Made by a program: the position numbers and the translations under genes. Shown piece after piece: positions 8,787 to 18,002 of a stretch of DNA of 57,722 nucleotides. Below the pieces are notes generated by a model that saw only the letters and a list, made by a program, of their open reading frames with translations, had not been told where the DNA came from and made no database searches. Source of the stretch: Mycobacterium sp. shizuoka-1 (GTDB lineage Bacteria; Actinomycetota; Actinomycetes; Mycobacteriales; Mycobacteriaceae); the NCBI RefSeq assembly GCF_002723835.1, contig NZ_BEWG01000093.1:1-57722 (forward strand), written 5' to 3'. Position 1 is the stretch's first letter, and every line of letters begins with the position of its first letter.

Positions 8787-9823
8787 CCCGACTCCGCGTG
8801 CTCTGCGCACTCCTGGCCACCATGACCGTCGGCTTCACGGCGGCGTGCTCGCTGGATCCGACCCGGCTGCCGGTGCCGGGCGCCTACACCCCGCGGCACT
8901 CCTACGACATCAAGATCGAGTTCGCCAGCGTGCTCAACCTGCCGGCCCGGGCCAAGGTGGACGCCGGCGGGGTGCAGATCGGCGTGCTCGACCGCGTGCA
9001 ACTGGAGGGCACCACCGCGGTCACCTATGTCGAGATCGCCGGCGACACCAAGCTTCCCGTCAACACCCGCGCCGAATTGCGCCAGGCCACCCCGCTGGGC
9101 GACATCTACATCGCGCTGCTGCCGCCCGACGACAGGTCCGGGCCGATCCTGCGCGACGGCGACACCATCCCGCTGCGCAACACCGCGCCGGCCGACAACG
9201 TCGAAGACCTGCTGCGGTCGATGTCGAACCTGGTGGCCGGCGGCGCGATCGGCACGCTGCAGACCACCGTGGTCAACGTCAACAAGGCGTTCCCGCAGGA
9301 CCCCGGCGAGCTGACCCGCATGCAGCGCTCGGTGGCCGGCGTGCTCAACGACCTGGCCGCCAACCAGGACACCATCGACCAGATGCTCGACGGGATGGAG
9401 AACATCACGTCGGGGTTCGCGGCCAACACCGAGGTGTTCAACCGCCTGCTCGCCGAGGGGCCGGCCAAACTGCAGGGGTTGTCGGCGGTCACGCTGGCGA
9501 TCCTCAACGTGGTCAACGCCTCTCAGGATGTCGGCAAGCTCGGCGGGGATCTGATCAATCCGATCGCCGGTGACCTGATGCAGATCCTGTCCTACATCAC
9601 GCCGATGATCCACACCATGGCGACCGTGGACACCACGATTCCGGTGATCGCCGACAAGTTCGTCGCGCTGCTGCGCTACAAGCTGCTGGGGTGGTTCCGC
9701 GACGGCGGCCCCAAGTACACCATCACCGAACTGCACGCCCCCACCGGACGCGAGGGCGTGGATCCGGCGGACAAGGCCGACGCGGCGGTGCAGGCGATGC
9801 AGACGATGGGACTGGTGCCATGA
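8783..9823 (+). CDS. mceE: MCE-family lipoprotein MceE (LprK/LprN type)
   Basis: 346 residues with a lipoprotein signal: a hydrophobic stretch, then VGFTAACSLDP, so Cys23 or so would be lipidated. The MCE domain follows (RAKVDAGGVQIGVLDRV). The E position of mce operons is commonly a lipoprotein, which fits. The ATG at 8783 is chosen by its ATGA overlap with mceD. The frame is open further upstream but that would lie within mceD and remove the signal peptide. Confidence 0.92.
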   Translation: MTRLRVLCALLATMTVGFTAACSLDPTRLPVPGAYTPRHSYDIKIEFASVLNLPARAKVDAGGVQIGVLDRVQLEGTTAVTYVEIAGDTKLPVNTRAELRQATPLGDIYIALLPPDDRSGPILRDGDTIPLRNTAPADNVEDLLRSMSNLVAGGAIGTLQTTVVNVNKAFPQDPGELTRMQRSVAGVLNDLAANQDTIDQMLDGMENITSGFAANTEVFNRLLAEGPAKLQGLSAVTLAILNVVNASQDVGKLGGDLINPIAGDLMQILSYITPMIHTMATVDTTIPVIADKFVALLRYKLLGWFRDGGPKYTITELHAPTGREGVDPADKADAAVQAMQTMGLVP

Positions 9824-10785
9824 AATTCAGTGCCCGCACCACGCTGGCCATCCTGGTGGTGATGACACTGGCCGGCGCGGCGTACATGTCGTTCGGGGTC
9901 CTCGACATCGGCCCGACCAAGAAGATCACCCGACTCACACTGTTGCTCAACTCTTCTGGCGGGCTGATGCCGACGTCGGAGGTGACGATGCGCGGCATCA
10001 AGGTGGGCCGGGTGAGCGGGATCCAGACCACCAATACCGGCCTGGCGGTGTCGATCGACGTCGACAGCCAGCACCAGGTGCCCGCCGACAGCGCGATCAG
10101 CGTGGAGAACCTGTCCGCCGCCGGCGAGCAGTACATCGACTTCCGGCCCAGCGTGATCGCGCCGCCGTATTTCGCCGACGGGGCGGTGATCCCCGCGGAC
10201 CGGGTGGCGCCGATCGTGACCGCGAGCGATCTGCTCACCAAGGCGAATGTGTTGTTCACCGCGCTCAACCTGGATCAGATCCAAGGCATCATCAACGACA
10301 TGTCGCAGGCCTTCGCCGGTAACGACGAGACCATCGACTCCCTGGCCGTCACTGCCGGGCTGACCGCCAAGGTGATTCGCGACGACAAGGAGATCCTGGC
10401 CACCCTGTTCGGCAATGTCTCGCAATTCACCACCAACCTGGGCGATCTCAATGCCGGTCAGATCATCAGCGAGACCGGCAAGATCCTGCCCGAGTCGGTG
10501 CCGGCCTTCTTGGCGCTGATCCACGAGATCGAGATCTTGTCGCACACCGGAATCGGCGTCATCGGACCGCAGGACCCGGCCGGAATCCTGGTCGCCAAAC
10601 TCGGCGAATGGCTCGACATGCTGGCCGGCCCGCTGGGTACCTTCGCCACCATCTTGGCGCCCGCGATGGCGCCGTTGCACGACGTTAAGGTGGACGCCGG
10701 GCACTGGCTGGACTTCTGGGAGTCCACCTTCAACGACACCGGCGGCGTTCGGGTGCAGCTCAACGTACCGGAGTGGCATCAGTGA
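9820..10785 (+). CDS. mceF: MCE-family protein MceF
   Basis: 321 residues. It has a short N-terminal membrane anchor (about 7-25) and an MCE domain with LMPTSEVTMRGIKVGRVSGI. It is the last of the six Mce subunits and has no long C-terminal extension. The start overlaps the mceE stop by 4 bp (ATGA), and its own stop overlaps the GTG of the accessory gene in the same manner. Confidence 0.91.
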   Translation: MKFSARTTLAILVVMTLAGAAYMSFGVLDIGPTKKITRLTLLLNSSGGLMPTSEVTMRGIKVGRVSGIQTTNTGLAVSIDVDSQHQVPADSAISVENLSAAGEQYIDFRPSVIAPPYFADGAVIPADRVAPIVTASDLLTKANVLFTALNLDQIQGIINDMSQAFAGNDETIDSLAVTAGLTAKVIRDDKEILATLFGNVSQFTTNLGDLNAGQIISETGKILPESVPAFLALIHEIEILSHTGIGVIGPQDPAGILVAKLGEWLDMLAGPLGTFATILAPAMAPLHDVKVDAGHWLDFWESTFNDTGGVRVQLNVPEWHQ

Positions 10786-11525
10786 CCGCGCCCAACACCG
10801 AGGAAAGATCTGACATGACCGATTCACCTGCGGGCGACGAGGACACGGTCGAGGCCACGCCCGACGACACCGCACCCGCGGCCGATGCGACGGACGAGCC
10901 GCGGCACTGGGCCAAGAGCCGTGGGCTCTGGGTGGCTCTCCTGGTGGCGGCACTGGTGATCGGCGGCGGGGTGTTCGGGTTCGTCAAGTACCGGCAGGTG
11001 AGCGACCAGCTGGCCCAGCTGCGCCAGGCCCAGGCCGACCGCGCGGCCGCCGCCCAGCTGGCCAGGGACTACGCGATGAAATCGCTGACCTACACCTTCG
11101 AAGATCCCGACGCGTTCTTCCGCGCCGTCGAAGACGGTGTGTCGCAGCAGCTCAAGGACAAGTACGTCAACGCCACCGACCTGCTCAAGGCGGTCATGCT
11201 GCAGGCGCAGGTCAGTTCCAGCGGCGAGGTGCTGGCCACCGATCCCGTGCTGCAGCCCGACGGCTCCTACGAGGTGGTGGTGTCGGCGCACCAGACCACC
11301 CGCAACTTGCAGAACCCGACGCCCAAGGTGTCGATCATCCTGCTGCGGGTGACGGTGAACAAGGTCGGGGACGGCTGGCAGGTCACCGACATCGGGCCCA
11401 AGACGGGTACCAAGGCCCCCGAAGAGCAACAGCTGCCGGGAGCCGCTCCCCCGGCGCCCAGCGGTGGGCCCGGCGCGGGTCCGGCGCCCGCGCCCGCTCC
11501 CACCAAGCCCGCGCCGCGTCCGTGA
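10782..11525 (+). CDS. Mce-associated membrane protein (Mas type)
   Basis: 247 residues. It has an acidic disordered N-terminus (1-45), one membrane helix (GLWVALLVAALVIGGGVFGF), a short coiled segment, a compact NTF2-like extracellular domain as in Mce-associated proteins, and a Pro/Ala-rich tail. GTG 10782 is chosen because it overlaps the mceF stop (GTGA), following the coupling used along the operon. An ATG at 10815 has a good GAGGAAAG site 8 nt upstream and is a real alternative. Mas proteins are thought to stabilise the Mce complex. Confidence 0.85.
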   Translation: MTAPNTEERSDMTDSPAGDEDTVEATPDDTAPAADATDEPRHWAKSRGLWVALLVAALVIGGGVFGFVKYRQVSDQLAQLRQAQADRAAAAQLARDYAMKSLTYTFEDPDAFFRAVEDGVSQQLKDKYVNATDLLKAVMLQAQVSSSGEVLATDPVLQPDGSYEVVVSAHQTTRNLQNPTPKVSIILLRVTVNKVGDGWQVTDIGPKTGTKAPEEQQLPGAAPPAPSGGPGAGPAPAPAPTKPAPRP

Positions 11526-11539
11526 CGGCTCGCTGCGGT

Positions 11540-11601
11540 GCCGAGTGTGGGTGATATGCACGAAAATCAGCCGGAATCCGTGCATAGCACCCACACTCGG
11601 C
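11540..11601. repeat. 62-bp hairpin with 14-bp perfect outer arms
   Basis: Outer arms GCCGAGTGTGGGTG (11540-11553) and CACCCACACTCGGC (11588-11601) are perfect complements. The inner 9 bases (11554-11562 with 11579-11587) pair with one mismatch, leaving a loop of about 16 nt. It sits between the mce-associated gene and the next gene and covers all plausible start codons of the latter. It could be a terminator without U-tract, a start-sequestering structure or a dispersed repeat copy. Confidence 0.85.
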
Positions 11602-12383
11602 GCGCGGCCGGGCGCTGGCCCGCGCTGGCCGGCGTCCTGGCGATGGTCGCGGCGGCTGCGGTTGTCGCCCCAGCGGCCGCGGATACCACGCTGCCGCCGT
11701 GTCCTCAATCGAATCCGGTGATCACGCCGACCGGCACGTCGCCGCTGGTGGACTGTTCGCTGCATTCCGGCGATCTCGATTTCGCCGTCGAGTACTGGAG
11801 TGTGCCGGAATTGCCGCGCCCGAGGGCGGTCAAGGTCACCGTGACCGACCCGACGGGGGCGGTGGTACAGACCATCGACGAGCTGCTGGAGCCGTCGACA
11901 CCCGGCGGCGTCGGGCTGCAGGACGTCGACGGCGACGGCCGCGACGAGCTGATCATCCCGATCTCGCAGAACCTGCTCAACGGCGCCAACGCCAACACCC
12001 GGTTCGCAGTGTGGCGCGCACACGGCGACAGCCGGCACTACGAGCGCACCCAAATGGTCGGGCAGGCCGCCTATCCCAGCGGCGACGGGTATCTGGTGAC
12101 CAACGGTGGCGGGCCGGCCAGCCGGGACCTCACGTTCTATCTGCCCACGGGCGCGGGGTACACGCTGGTCGTGGTGTTGACCATCGAGGTGCTGGAGGCC
12201 GATCCGGCGACCCATCGCGTGTTGACGGTCAATTGCCGGGCCCACCAGGAGGACGGCCTGCACGCGATCGACATGGGCATCCGCCAGGCCGAAGACTACT
12301 TCTGCAATTCGCCTGCCGCCAAAGCTATTTGGCCCGATGCAGAGCGCGTGCAGATCAAGCGCTGGGGTGTGTTCGGAAACTGA
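11556..12383 (+). CDS. Secreted FG-GAP/VCBS-like protein at the end of the mce operon
   Basis: About 275 residues. A Sec signal peptide is visible (basic THTRRAAGRW, hydrophobic run, APAAAD cleavage region). In the middle, GLQDVDGDGRDELIIP is a calcium-binding loop of the FG-GAP/VCBS propeller type. Cysteines near both ends (PPCPQ, VDCS, NCRA, YFCN) suggest disulfides outside the cell. The start is unsure: GTG 11538, ATG 11556 and GTG 11580 are in frame and all lie in or beside the hairpin; 11580 would give the most normal signal peptide. It follows the Mas gene by a short gap and is probably co-transcribed. The function is unknown. Confidence 0.7.
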   Translation: MHENQPESVHSTHTRRAAGRWPALAGVLAMVAAAAVVAPAAADTTLPPCPQSNPVITPTGTSPLVDCSLHSGDLDFAVEYWSVPELPRPRAVKVTVTDPTGAVVQTIDELLEPSTPGGVGLQDVDGDGRDELIIPISQNLLNGANANTRFAVWRAHGDSRHYERTQMVGQAAYPSGDGYLVTNGGGPASRDLTFYLPTGAGYTLVVVLTIEVLEADPATHRVLTVNCRAHQEDGLHAIDMGIRQAEDYFCNSPAAKAIWPDAERVQIKRWGVFGN

Positions 12384-12384
12384 G

Positions 12385-12753
12385 CTACGGGGCGCAGTAG
12401 TCGCGAACCGCCACCAGCAGAGCCCGAGCCTTGGCGAGGTCGCTGGCGAGGCGCTGCGGGGTCGCGGGCCGGTACGGGTCATTGTTGTCGATCTGCGACG
12501 CCACCATGTTCGACCGGATCCGTAGATCGATCCCGGGCGGGCTGCTGAGGTTGTGCAGCGGACTCAGCGGCGCCCGAACCTGCGCGGCGACCCACGGCGG
12601 CGTGCCGGTCGGGGCGATGGTGTCGAACACGGCTTCCAGCTTGTCGGCGGCCGGCAACAGCAACGCGCAGTCGTCGTCACGGGCCGCGGCCACCGGCGCT
12701 GAGACCAGCAGGACCGTGGCGGCCGCGAGCAGCACGCTGAGTATGTGACGCAT
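12385..12753 (-). CDS. Small secreted protein of unknown function
   Basis: 122 residues with a clear signal peptide (MRHILSVLLAAATVLLVSAP, then VAAARDD). The mature part is about 97 residues, helical looking, with just two cysteines (about 29 and 120), likely joined in one disulfide. The gene converges on the mce operon with one base between the stops. I do not recognise the family; its size and two-cysteine plan resemble several small exported mycobacterial proteins. Confidence 0.75.
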   Translation of the reverse strand: MRHILSVLLAAATVLLVSAPVAAARDDDCALLLPAADKLEAVFDTIAPTGTPPWVAAQVRAPLSPLHNLSSPPGIDLRIRSNMVASQIDNNDPYRPATPQRLASDLAKARALLVAVRDYCAP

Positions 12754-12872
12754 CGGCTCTACCTTCGCATCGCGCCGACGCTCCCGTGGTCGTCTTGGTG
12801 CAGCTGCCGGGATGAGTTTTCCCGCGACCCCGCGTTTGGGTCGGAGAACATTCCGGAGTCAGGAGAGCAGAC

Positions 12873-13778
12873 ATGAGCGTGGACAACATTTCCCGGTTGG
12901 GCAGCGACGAACTGGTGCCGTCGCGTTATGCGGTAGCCGTCGGCGACATCGACGTGCTGGTGATCAGCGACGGGGTGCTGCCGATCACGGCCTCGACGTT
13001 GGGCACCAACGTGACCTCGGCGGACCTCACCGGCTGGCTGGACGAGCAGTTCCTGCCCCGGGACGTCGTCGACTGGCCACTCAACGTGGTGGTGGTGCGC
13101 ACCGGCGGCCGGACGATCCTGGTCGACGCGGGACTGGGCGTGGAGTTTCCGGATTTCCCCCGGGCCGGGCAGACCGTGCAGCGGTTGGCGGCGGCCGGGA
13201 TCGACCCGGCTTCGGTCACCGACGTGGTGCTCACCCATCTGCACATGGACCACATCGGTGGACTGCTCACCGACGGGCTCAAGGCCCGGCTGCGCCCGGA
13301 TCTGCGGATCCACCTGGCGGCCGCGGAGGCGGAGTTCTGGGAGGCGCCCGATTTCTCCCGCACCGTGATGCCGCAGCCGATACCGGAGGTGTTGCGGCGC
13401 ACCGCCACCCAGTTCCTCGGCGACTACCGCGGCAACCTGCGGCCGTTCGAGACCGAGTACGAGGTGGCACCGGGTGTGCTGGTCAGCCGCACCGGCGGTC
13501 ACACCCCCGGGCACAGCATCGTCCGGCTGGAATCGCGCGGCGACCGGCTGACCTTCGCCGGTGACGCAGTGTTCGCTCCCGGGTTCGACAATCCCGAGTG
13601 GCAGAACGGCTTTGAGCACGATCCGCAGGAGGCGGCCCGGGTACGGGTGGAGCTGCTGCGCGAGGTGGCGGTGACCGGCGCGTCGCTGGTGGCCACTCAC
13701 CTGCCGTTCCCGTCGGTGTGCCGGGTGGCCGCCGTCGGCGACGCCTTCCGGTGTGTGCCGAGCGTCTGGGACTACTGA
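12873..13778 (+). CDS. Metallo-beta-lactamase-fold hydrolase
   Basis: 301 residues. The binuclear metal motif is complete: THLHMDH (H122, H124, D126, H127), then GGHTPGH (H210/H214), GDAVF (D231) and a late ATHLPF histidine. The spacing and the N-terminal DGVLPI stretch fit the lactonase-like/quorum-quenching subgroup of MBL proteins, but the substrate is not shown. A ribosome site (CAGGAGAG) precedes the ATG. It is transcribed away from the small secreted protein and seems to be a single gene. Confidence 0.85.
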   Translation: MSVDNISRLGSDELVPSRYAVAVGDIDVLVISDGVLPITASTLGTNVTSADLTGWLDEQFLPRDVVDWPLNVVVVRTGGRTILVDAGLGVEFPDFPRAGQTVQRLAAAGIDPASVTDVVLTHLHMDHIGGLLTDGLKARLRPDLRIHLAAAEAEFWEAPDFSRTVMPQPIPEVLRRTATQFLGDYRGNLRPFETEYEVAPGVLVSRTGGHTPGHSIVRLESRGDRLTFAGDAVFAPGFDNPEWQNGFEHDPQEAARVRVELLREVAVTGASLVATHLPFPSVCRVAAVGDAFRCVPSVWDY

Positions 13779-13865
13779 TCGCCCCACCCTTGCGGTGAAG
13801 CCCATTCGGGCAGATCGCTATGATCCCTGCCGGCATCAACTGTCGTCTGCTCGAATGGATTCACC

Positions 13866-15791
13866 ATGACTGAACACGTCGAACATCTGGAGTTCCAGGC
13901 CGAGGCCCGCCAGTTGCTGGACCTGATGGTCCACTCCGTGTACTCGAACAAGGACTCCTTCCTGCGGGAGCTGGTCTCGAACGCCTCCGATGCGCTGGAC
14001 AAGCTGCGCCTCGAGGCGTTCCGGAACAAAGACCTCGAGGTCGACACGTCGGATCTGCACATCGAGATCGACATCGACAAGGCCGCCCGGACCCTGACGA
14101 TCCGCGACAACGGGATCGGAATGACCCGCGACGAGGTCGTCGGCCTGATCGGCACGCTGGCCAAATCCGGCACCGCCGAGCTGCGCCAGCAGCTCAGGGA
14201 GGCCCAGAACACTGCCGCGTCCGAGGAGCTGATCGGCCAGTTCGGGATCGGCTTCTACTCGTCGTTCATGGTGGCCGACAAGGTCACCCTGCTGACGCGC
14301 AAGGCGGGCGAGAGTTCGGCGACCCGCTGGGAGTCCAGCGGCGACGGCACCTACACCGTGGCCGCGGTCGACGACGCGCCACAGGGCACCTCGGTGACGT
14401 TGCATCTCAAGCCGGAGGATACCGAGGACGAGCTGCACGACTACACCGCGGAGTGGAAGATCCGGTCGCTGGTCAAGCAGTACTCGGACTTCATCTCCTG
14501 GCCGATCCGGATGCAGGTCGAACGCCGCAGCCCGGCCACCGAGGAGGGCGGCGAGGAGCAGGTCACGGTCGAGACCGAGACCGTCAACTCGATGAAGGCC
14601 CTGTGGACCAGGCCCAAAGACGAGGTCAGCCACGAGGAGTACGTCGAGTTCTACAAGCACATCGCGCACGCCTGGGACGACCCGCTGGAGGTCATCCCGA
14701 TGAAGGCGGAGGGCACCTTCGAGTACCAGGCGCTGCTGTTCATCCCGTCGCACGCGCCGTTCGACCTGTTCCAGCAGGACGCCCGGGTGGGTGTGCAGCT
14801 GTATGTCCGGCGGGTGTTCATCATGGCCGACTGCGAGGAGCTGCTGCCGCCGTACCTGCGGTTCGTCAAGGGCGTGGTCGACGCGGCCGACATGTCGCTC
14901 AACGTGTCTCGCGAGATCTTGCAGCAGGACCGCCAGATCAAGGCGATCCGGCGGCGACTCACCAAGAAGGTGCTCTCCACGATCACCGAGATGCAGAAGG
15001 ACCGGCCGGACGACTACCGCACGTTCTGGGGGCAGTTCGGCCGGGTTGTCAAGGAGGGCCTGCTCTCCGATGCCGACAACAAGGACACGCTGCTGGCGGT
15101 CTCGTCGTTCGCCTCGACGCACAGCGACGAGGAACCCACCACGCTGGCCGGGTATGTCGAGCGCATGAAGGACGGCCAGGAGCAGATCTTCTACGCCACC
15201 GGCGAATCGCGTCAGCAGCTGCTCAGCTCACCGCACCTGGAGGCGTTCAAAGCCAAGGGTTATGAGGTGCTGCTGCTCACCGATCCGGTCGACGAGGTGT
15301 GGGTCGACATGGTGCCCGAGTTCGACGGCAAGCGGCTGCAGTCGGTGGCCAAGGGCGAGGTGGATCTGTCCGGCGAGGAGGACACCAGCGAGGCCGAACG
15401 CTCGCAGCTGGAACAGGAATTCGCCGGTCTACTCCAGTGGCTGAAGGAGACGCTGTCCGATCAGGTGAAGGAGGTGCGGCTGTCGACCCGGCTCACCGAG
15501 TCGCCCGCCTGCCTGATCACCGACAGCTTCGGCATCACCCCGGCTTTGGCGCGCATGCTGCAAGCGTCCGGGCAGACGATCCCCGCAGAAAAGCGGATCC
15601 TGGAGCTGAACCCGGGCCATCCGCTGATCGCCGGCTTGCGGGCCGGGTTCGATTCCCGGGGCGGTGACGCGGCACTGGCCGAGACGGCTGAGTTGCTCTA
15701 CGGCACAGCGCTTCTGGCCGAAGGTGGCACGCTGGAGGATCCGGCGAAGTTCGCCGGCCTGCTGGCAGAGCGGTTGGCCCGGACGCTGTAG
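13866..15791 (+). CDS. htpG: Molecular chaperone HtpG (bacterial Hsp90)
   Basis: 641 residues, the normal HtpG size. The N-terminal GHKL ATPase domain shows [14 protein letters not shown] (35-48), the lid box [11 protein letters not shown] and [19 protein letters not shown]. The middle domain has the catalytic-loop arginine region in [18 protein letters not shown]-terminal dimerisation domain follows. It refolds or holds client proteins in the cytosol in an ATP cycle. A TATGAT at 13819-13824 may be its -10 box, about 40 nt before the ATG; no HAIR or CIRCE element is evident in the short upstream gap. Confidence 0.97.
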
Positions 15792-15868
15792 GTCTCGGGG
15801 CCACCGCCCGGCGCTGGGCCGACAGTTCTGGCACAGTAACCGTGGGAGGTCGGTATGGGATACCTGGC

Positions 15869-16696
15869 ATGACGAACGATGGCGCTTTCCCGGGCGGCCC
15901 GTTGCAGTGGATCCTGCTGCCGTTCCAGCTGACGGCATACAGTTGGTGGCTTCGGATAATCAACCTTCGGACCCGGCAACCCGTCGTCGGCACCTGCGAC
16001 GCCGATGTGTCGCTGGCAAGTCACGGGCTGCGGGTTCACACGGCGTGGAAGACGATCGAGACGATCGGCCGTGGAGCCGAACGGCCTCGCCGGTTGATCC
16101 TGTGGTTGTCCGACGAAGCCACGGTCAAGAAGCCGCCCCGCACGCTGCGCCGGCTGGTGCGGCGCGGCCTCGAGATCAACCACTGCGGGGATTTCGGTCC
16201 GCACAACAAGTACTTTCCCTACGTCACGGCGGACGAACCGACGCGCACTCTGGTCACCGCCGATGACGACGTCTATTACCCGCGGAATTGGCTGTCGCAG
16301 TTGGTGGCCGCGCATCGCGCCGGTGAGGTCACCGCTTATCGCGCGCGGATCCGCTCCGACGCGCCCTATTCACAGTGGCCGATGTGCCAGACCGACGAAC
16401 CCTCGGATCGAGTGTTCGCAACCGGCGTCTCCGGCGTCGCGTATCCGCCGGAACTGTTGTCTGTGCTGCGGCGTCGCGGCGACGGGTTCCTCGCGGTGTG
16501 TCCGCATGCGGACGACGTGTGGCTGCATTTCGCGGCGGTGGCCAGCGGAATTCCGGTACGCCAGGTGTCGACCTCGCCAGCGAATTGGTGGCCGCAACTG
16601 GCAGTGGCCGCCATCGGATTGTGGCCCCAGAACGTGATGAACCATGCCAACGACGAGGTCATCGAGCCCACCCGCCGCGCGTGGTCGCACGGGTAG
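15869..16696 (+). CDS. Glycosyltransferase-like protein (GT-A fold)
   Basis: 275 residues from the ATG at 15869; an in-frame GTG at 15842 would add nine. The segment TRTLVTADDDVYYPRNWL has the DxD-type motif (DDD) of GT-A sugar transferases in the position where the metal-nucleotide site is expected. HADDVWLHFAA later resembles the catalytic ED/DD region. There is an amphipathic N-terminus but no clear membrane helix. It is a single gene downstream of htpG. Donor and acceptor are unknown; cell-wall glycan or glycolipid decoration is possible. Confidence 0.65.
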   Translation: MTNDGAFPGGPLQWILLPFQLTAYSWWLRIINLRTRQPVVGTCDADVSLASHGLRVHTAWKTIETIGRGAERPRRLILWLSDEATVKKPPRTLRRLVRRGLEINHCGDFGPHNKYFPYVTADEPTRTLVTADDDVYYPRNWLSQLVAAHRAGEVTAYRARIRSDAPYSQWPMCQTDEPSDRVFATGVSGVAYPPELLSVLRRRGDGFLAVCPHADDVWLHFAAVASGIPVRQVSTSPANWWPQLAVAAIGLWPQNVMNHANDEVIEPTRRAWSHG

Positions 16697-16711
16697 CGAG
16701 TATGAGACTGG

Positions 16712-16999
16712 TCAGCTTGGCAGCAGGTCGTACGGCGGTGAGCCGACGCCGCTGACCATGAGCTGGCCCGACGGGATCTTCTCGACGAGTCGCACTGCGG
16801 CGCTGCGGCTTCCGATCCGCAGTTCGGCCGTCCGGCCGGCTTCGAGGTCGTCGGGCGCGCCGTAGGCCAGACCCTGCCAGTGGTAGCGGCCGTCGATCGG
16901 GCTGAGATGGCCTGCGAGGCGGACTCGCACCGGGCAGCACCTCCCGGCGACGTCCAGTTCGGCGGCGCCGTCGAACACCCCGCGCTCGTCGATGCTCAC
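16712..16999 (-). CDS. DUF4873-like small protein
   Basis: 95 residues from a GTG at 16999 whose GTGA overlaps the stop of the AurF-like gene. An ATG at 17020 would give 102 residues with more overlap. The content (VFDGAAELDVAGRCCPVRVRL, then SPIDGRYHWQGLAY) fits the DUF4873 pattern of a small beta-rich domain, often fused or next to flavin monooxygenases in mycobacteria. Coupling with the diiron oxygenase suggests it assists that enzyme or its substrate handling. No catalytic motif is seen. Confidence 0.65.
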   Translation of the reverse strand: MSIDERGVFDGAAELDVAGRCCPVRVRLAGHLSPIDGRYHWQGLAYGAPDDLEAGRTAELRIGSRSAAVRLVEKIPSGQLMVSGVGSPPYDLLPS

Positions 17000-17907
17000 A
17001 GGAAGCCGCTTCGCGTCCACATCCGCCGGCTGATCCGGTTCATCAAGCCGATCTCTTCGAGGAACGCCGCCAGCGGCGCGAACCCAAGGCGCATGGTCTC
17101 GTGGAAGTGCGGATTGGCGCGGGCCTGGCGGCGGGCTTCCCGGCCGTCGAGTCCGGCCCGCCGGTACACCGCGCTATTGGTGAACAGGTAGCGGTAGAAC
17201 GGGCCGCCAGCGCCGTGCACCGTGGCGAGCAGAAATCGGTTGCGGCGCCGCATCATCGGGACGTCGCGGCGCGCGCCGTCGCGGGCGAACTGGATGTGGC
17301 GCGCCTCTTCGGTGACGTGGATGCGCATGATGCGGCGCACGATCGGCTGCAGGTCGGGATCGTCGAGGATCTGGCGCTGCAGGGCGTCGAAGATCTCCTC
17401 GCCGACCAGAGCGGCGATCCACAGCACCTGCTTTTGGAACACCAGCGGCAGCGCGTTGATGATGGTCCGCTGAAGTCGGTTGGGCTGGAATGGTTTACCG
17501 TCGACGGCTGCGATGGCGCGACCGAACATGACCATGTGGCGGGTCTCGTCACCGAGTTCGGTCAGCGAGTAGTGGGTGGACGCCGACCGGACGTCGGCGT
17601 GCATGAGGCCGCGCAGCAATGCCTGATTGAGGATGTTCTCGAACCACACGCCGGCCGACAGCAGGTTGATGAACTCCTGGCGCGACAGTTCGATCTGCTG
17701 CTCGCGAGTCATCGCCGCCCACATCGGCGTGCCGTACAGCGACACCACCTGAGGCGGCAGGAAGAACGTGTCGGGCTGGACCGGCGCATCCCAGTCGATG
17801 TCGACGACCGGCGCGTAGGACTTGCGGGCCGACCCCTTGAGCAGGCGATCGGAGAATTCCTCGCGAGTCGGTGGCGTCGCCGTCCGCGTCGATGCAACCG
17901 TGGCCAT
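16996..17907 (-). CDS. AurF-like diiron oxygenase
   Basis: 303 residues. Two helix pairs carry typical carboxylate-bridged diiron ligands: ELGDETRHMVMF and HVTEEARHIQFARD (ExxRH motifs), with further acidic/His residues in LVGEEIFDALQ and WFENILNQ. The pattern matches the AurF/CmlI family (PF11583), which contains N-oxygenases that oxidise aryl amines; the physiological substrate here is unknown. It is divergent from a TetR regulator with a palindrome between, so its expression is probably repressed by that TetR. The downstream DUF4873 gene overlaps by 4 bp. Confidence 0.82.
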   Translation of the reverse strand: MATVASTRTATPPTREEFSDRLLKGSARKSYAPVVDIDWDAPVQPDTFFLPPQVVSLYGTPMWAAMTREQQIELSRQEFINLLSAGVWFENILNQALLRGLMHADVRSASTHYSLTELGDETRHMVMFGRAIAAVDGKPFQPNRLQRTIINALPLVFQKQVLWIAALVGEEIFDALQRQILDDPDLQPIVRRIMRIHVTEEARHIQFARDGARRDVPMMRRRNRFLLATVHGAGGPFYRYLFTNSAVYRRAGLDGREARRQARANPHFHETMRLGFAPLAAFLEEIGLMNRISRRMWTRSGFL

Positions 17908-17945
17908 GAGAAGCCTCCTGTGGTGTCAGAGCCAGTGAAACCGAA

Positions 17946-17970
17946 GATACATTCCGAGTTCGTTTGTATC
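17946..17970. promoter_or_regulatory. Candidate TetR operator between AurF-like and TetR genes
   Basis: GATACA (17946-17951) and TGTATC (17965-17970) form a perfect inverted repeat with a 13-nt spacer, 25 bp overall. It lies between the divergent starts at 17907 and 18003 and upstream of a TACACT -10 box, so the TetR may control itself and the oxygenase. Confidence 0.6.
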
Positions 17971-17990
17971 AATAGCGGTTATGCAGGCTC

Positions 17991-17996
17991 TACACT
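17991..17996 (+). promoter_or_regulatory. -10 box for a leaderless TetR transcript
   Basis: TACACT is followed by exactly 6 nt and the ATG at 18003, so transcription would begin at the A of the start codon, a frequent arrangement in mycobacteria. Confidence 0.5.
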
Positions 17997-18002
17997 GCAG
18001 CC

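Noticed and set aside
13836..15122. Minus-strand frame of 428 codons opposite htpG
   Set aside because: It is the antisense shadow of a highly conserved gene; its composition is low-complexity.
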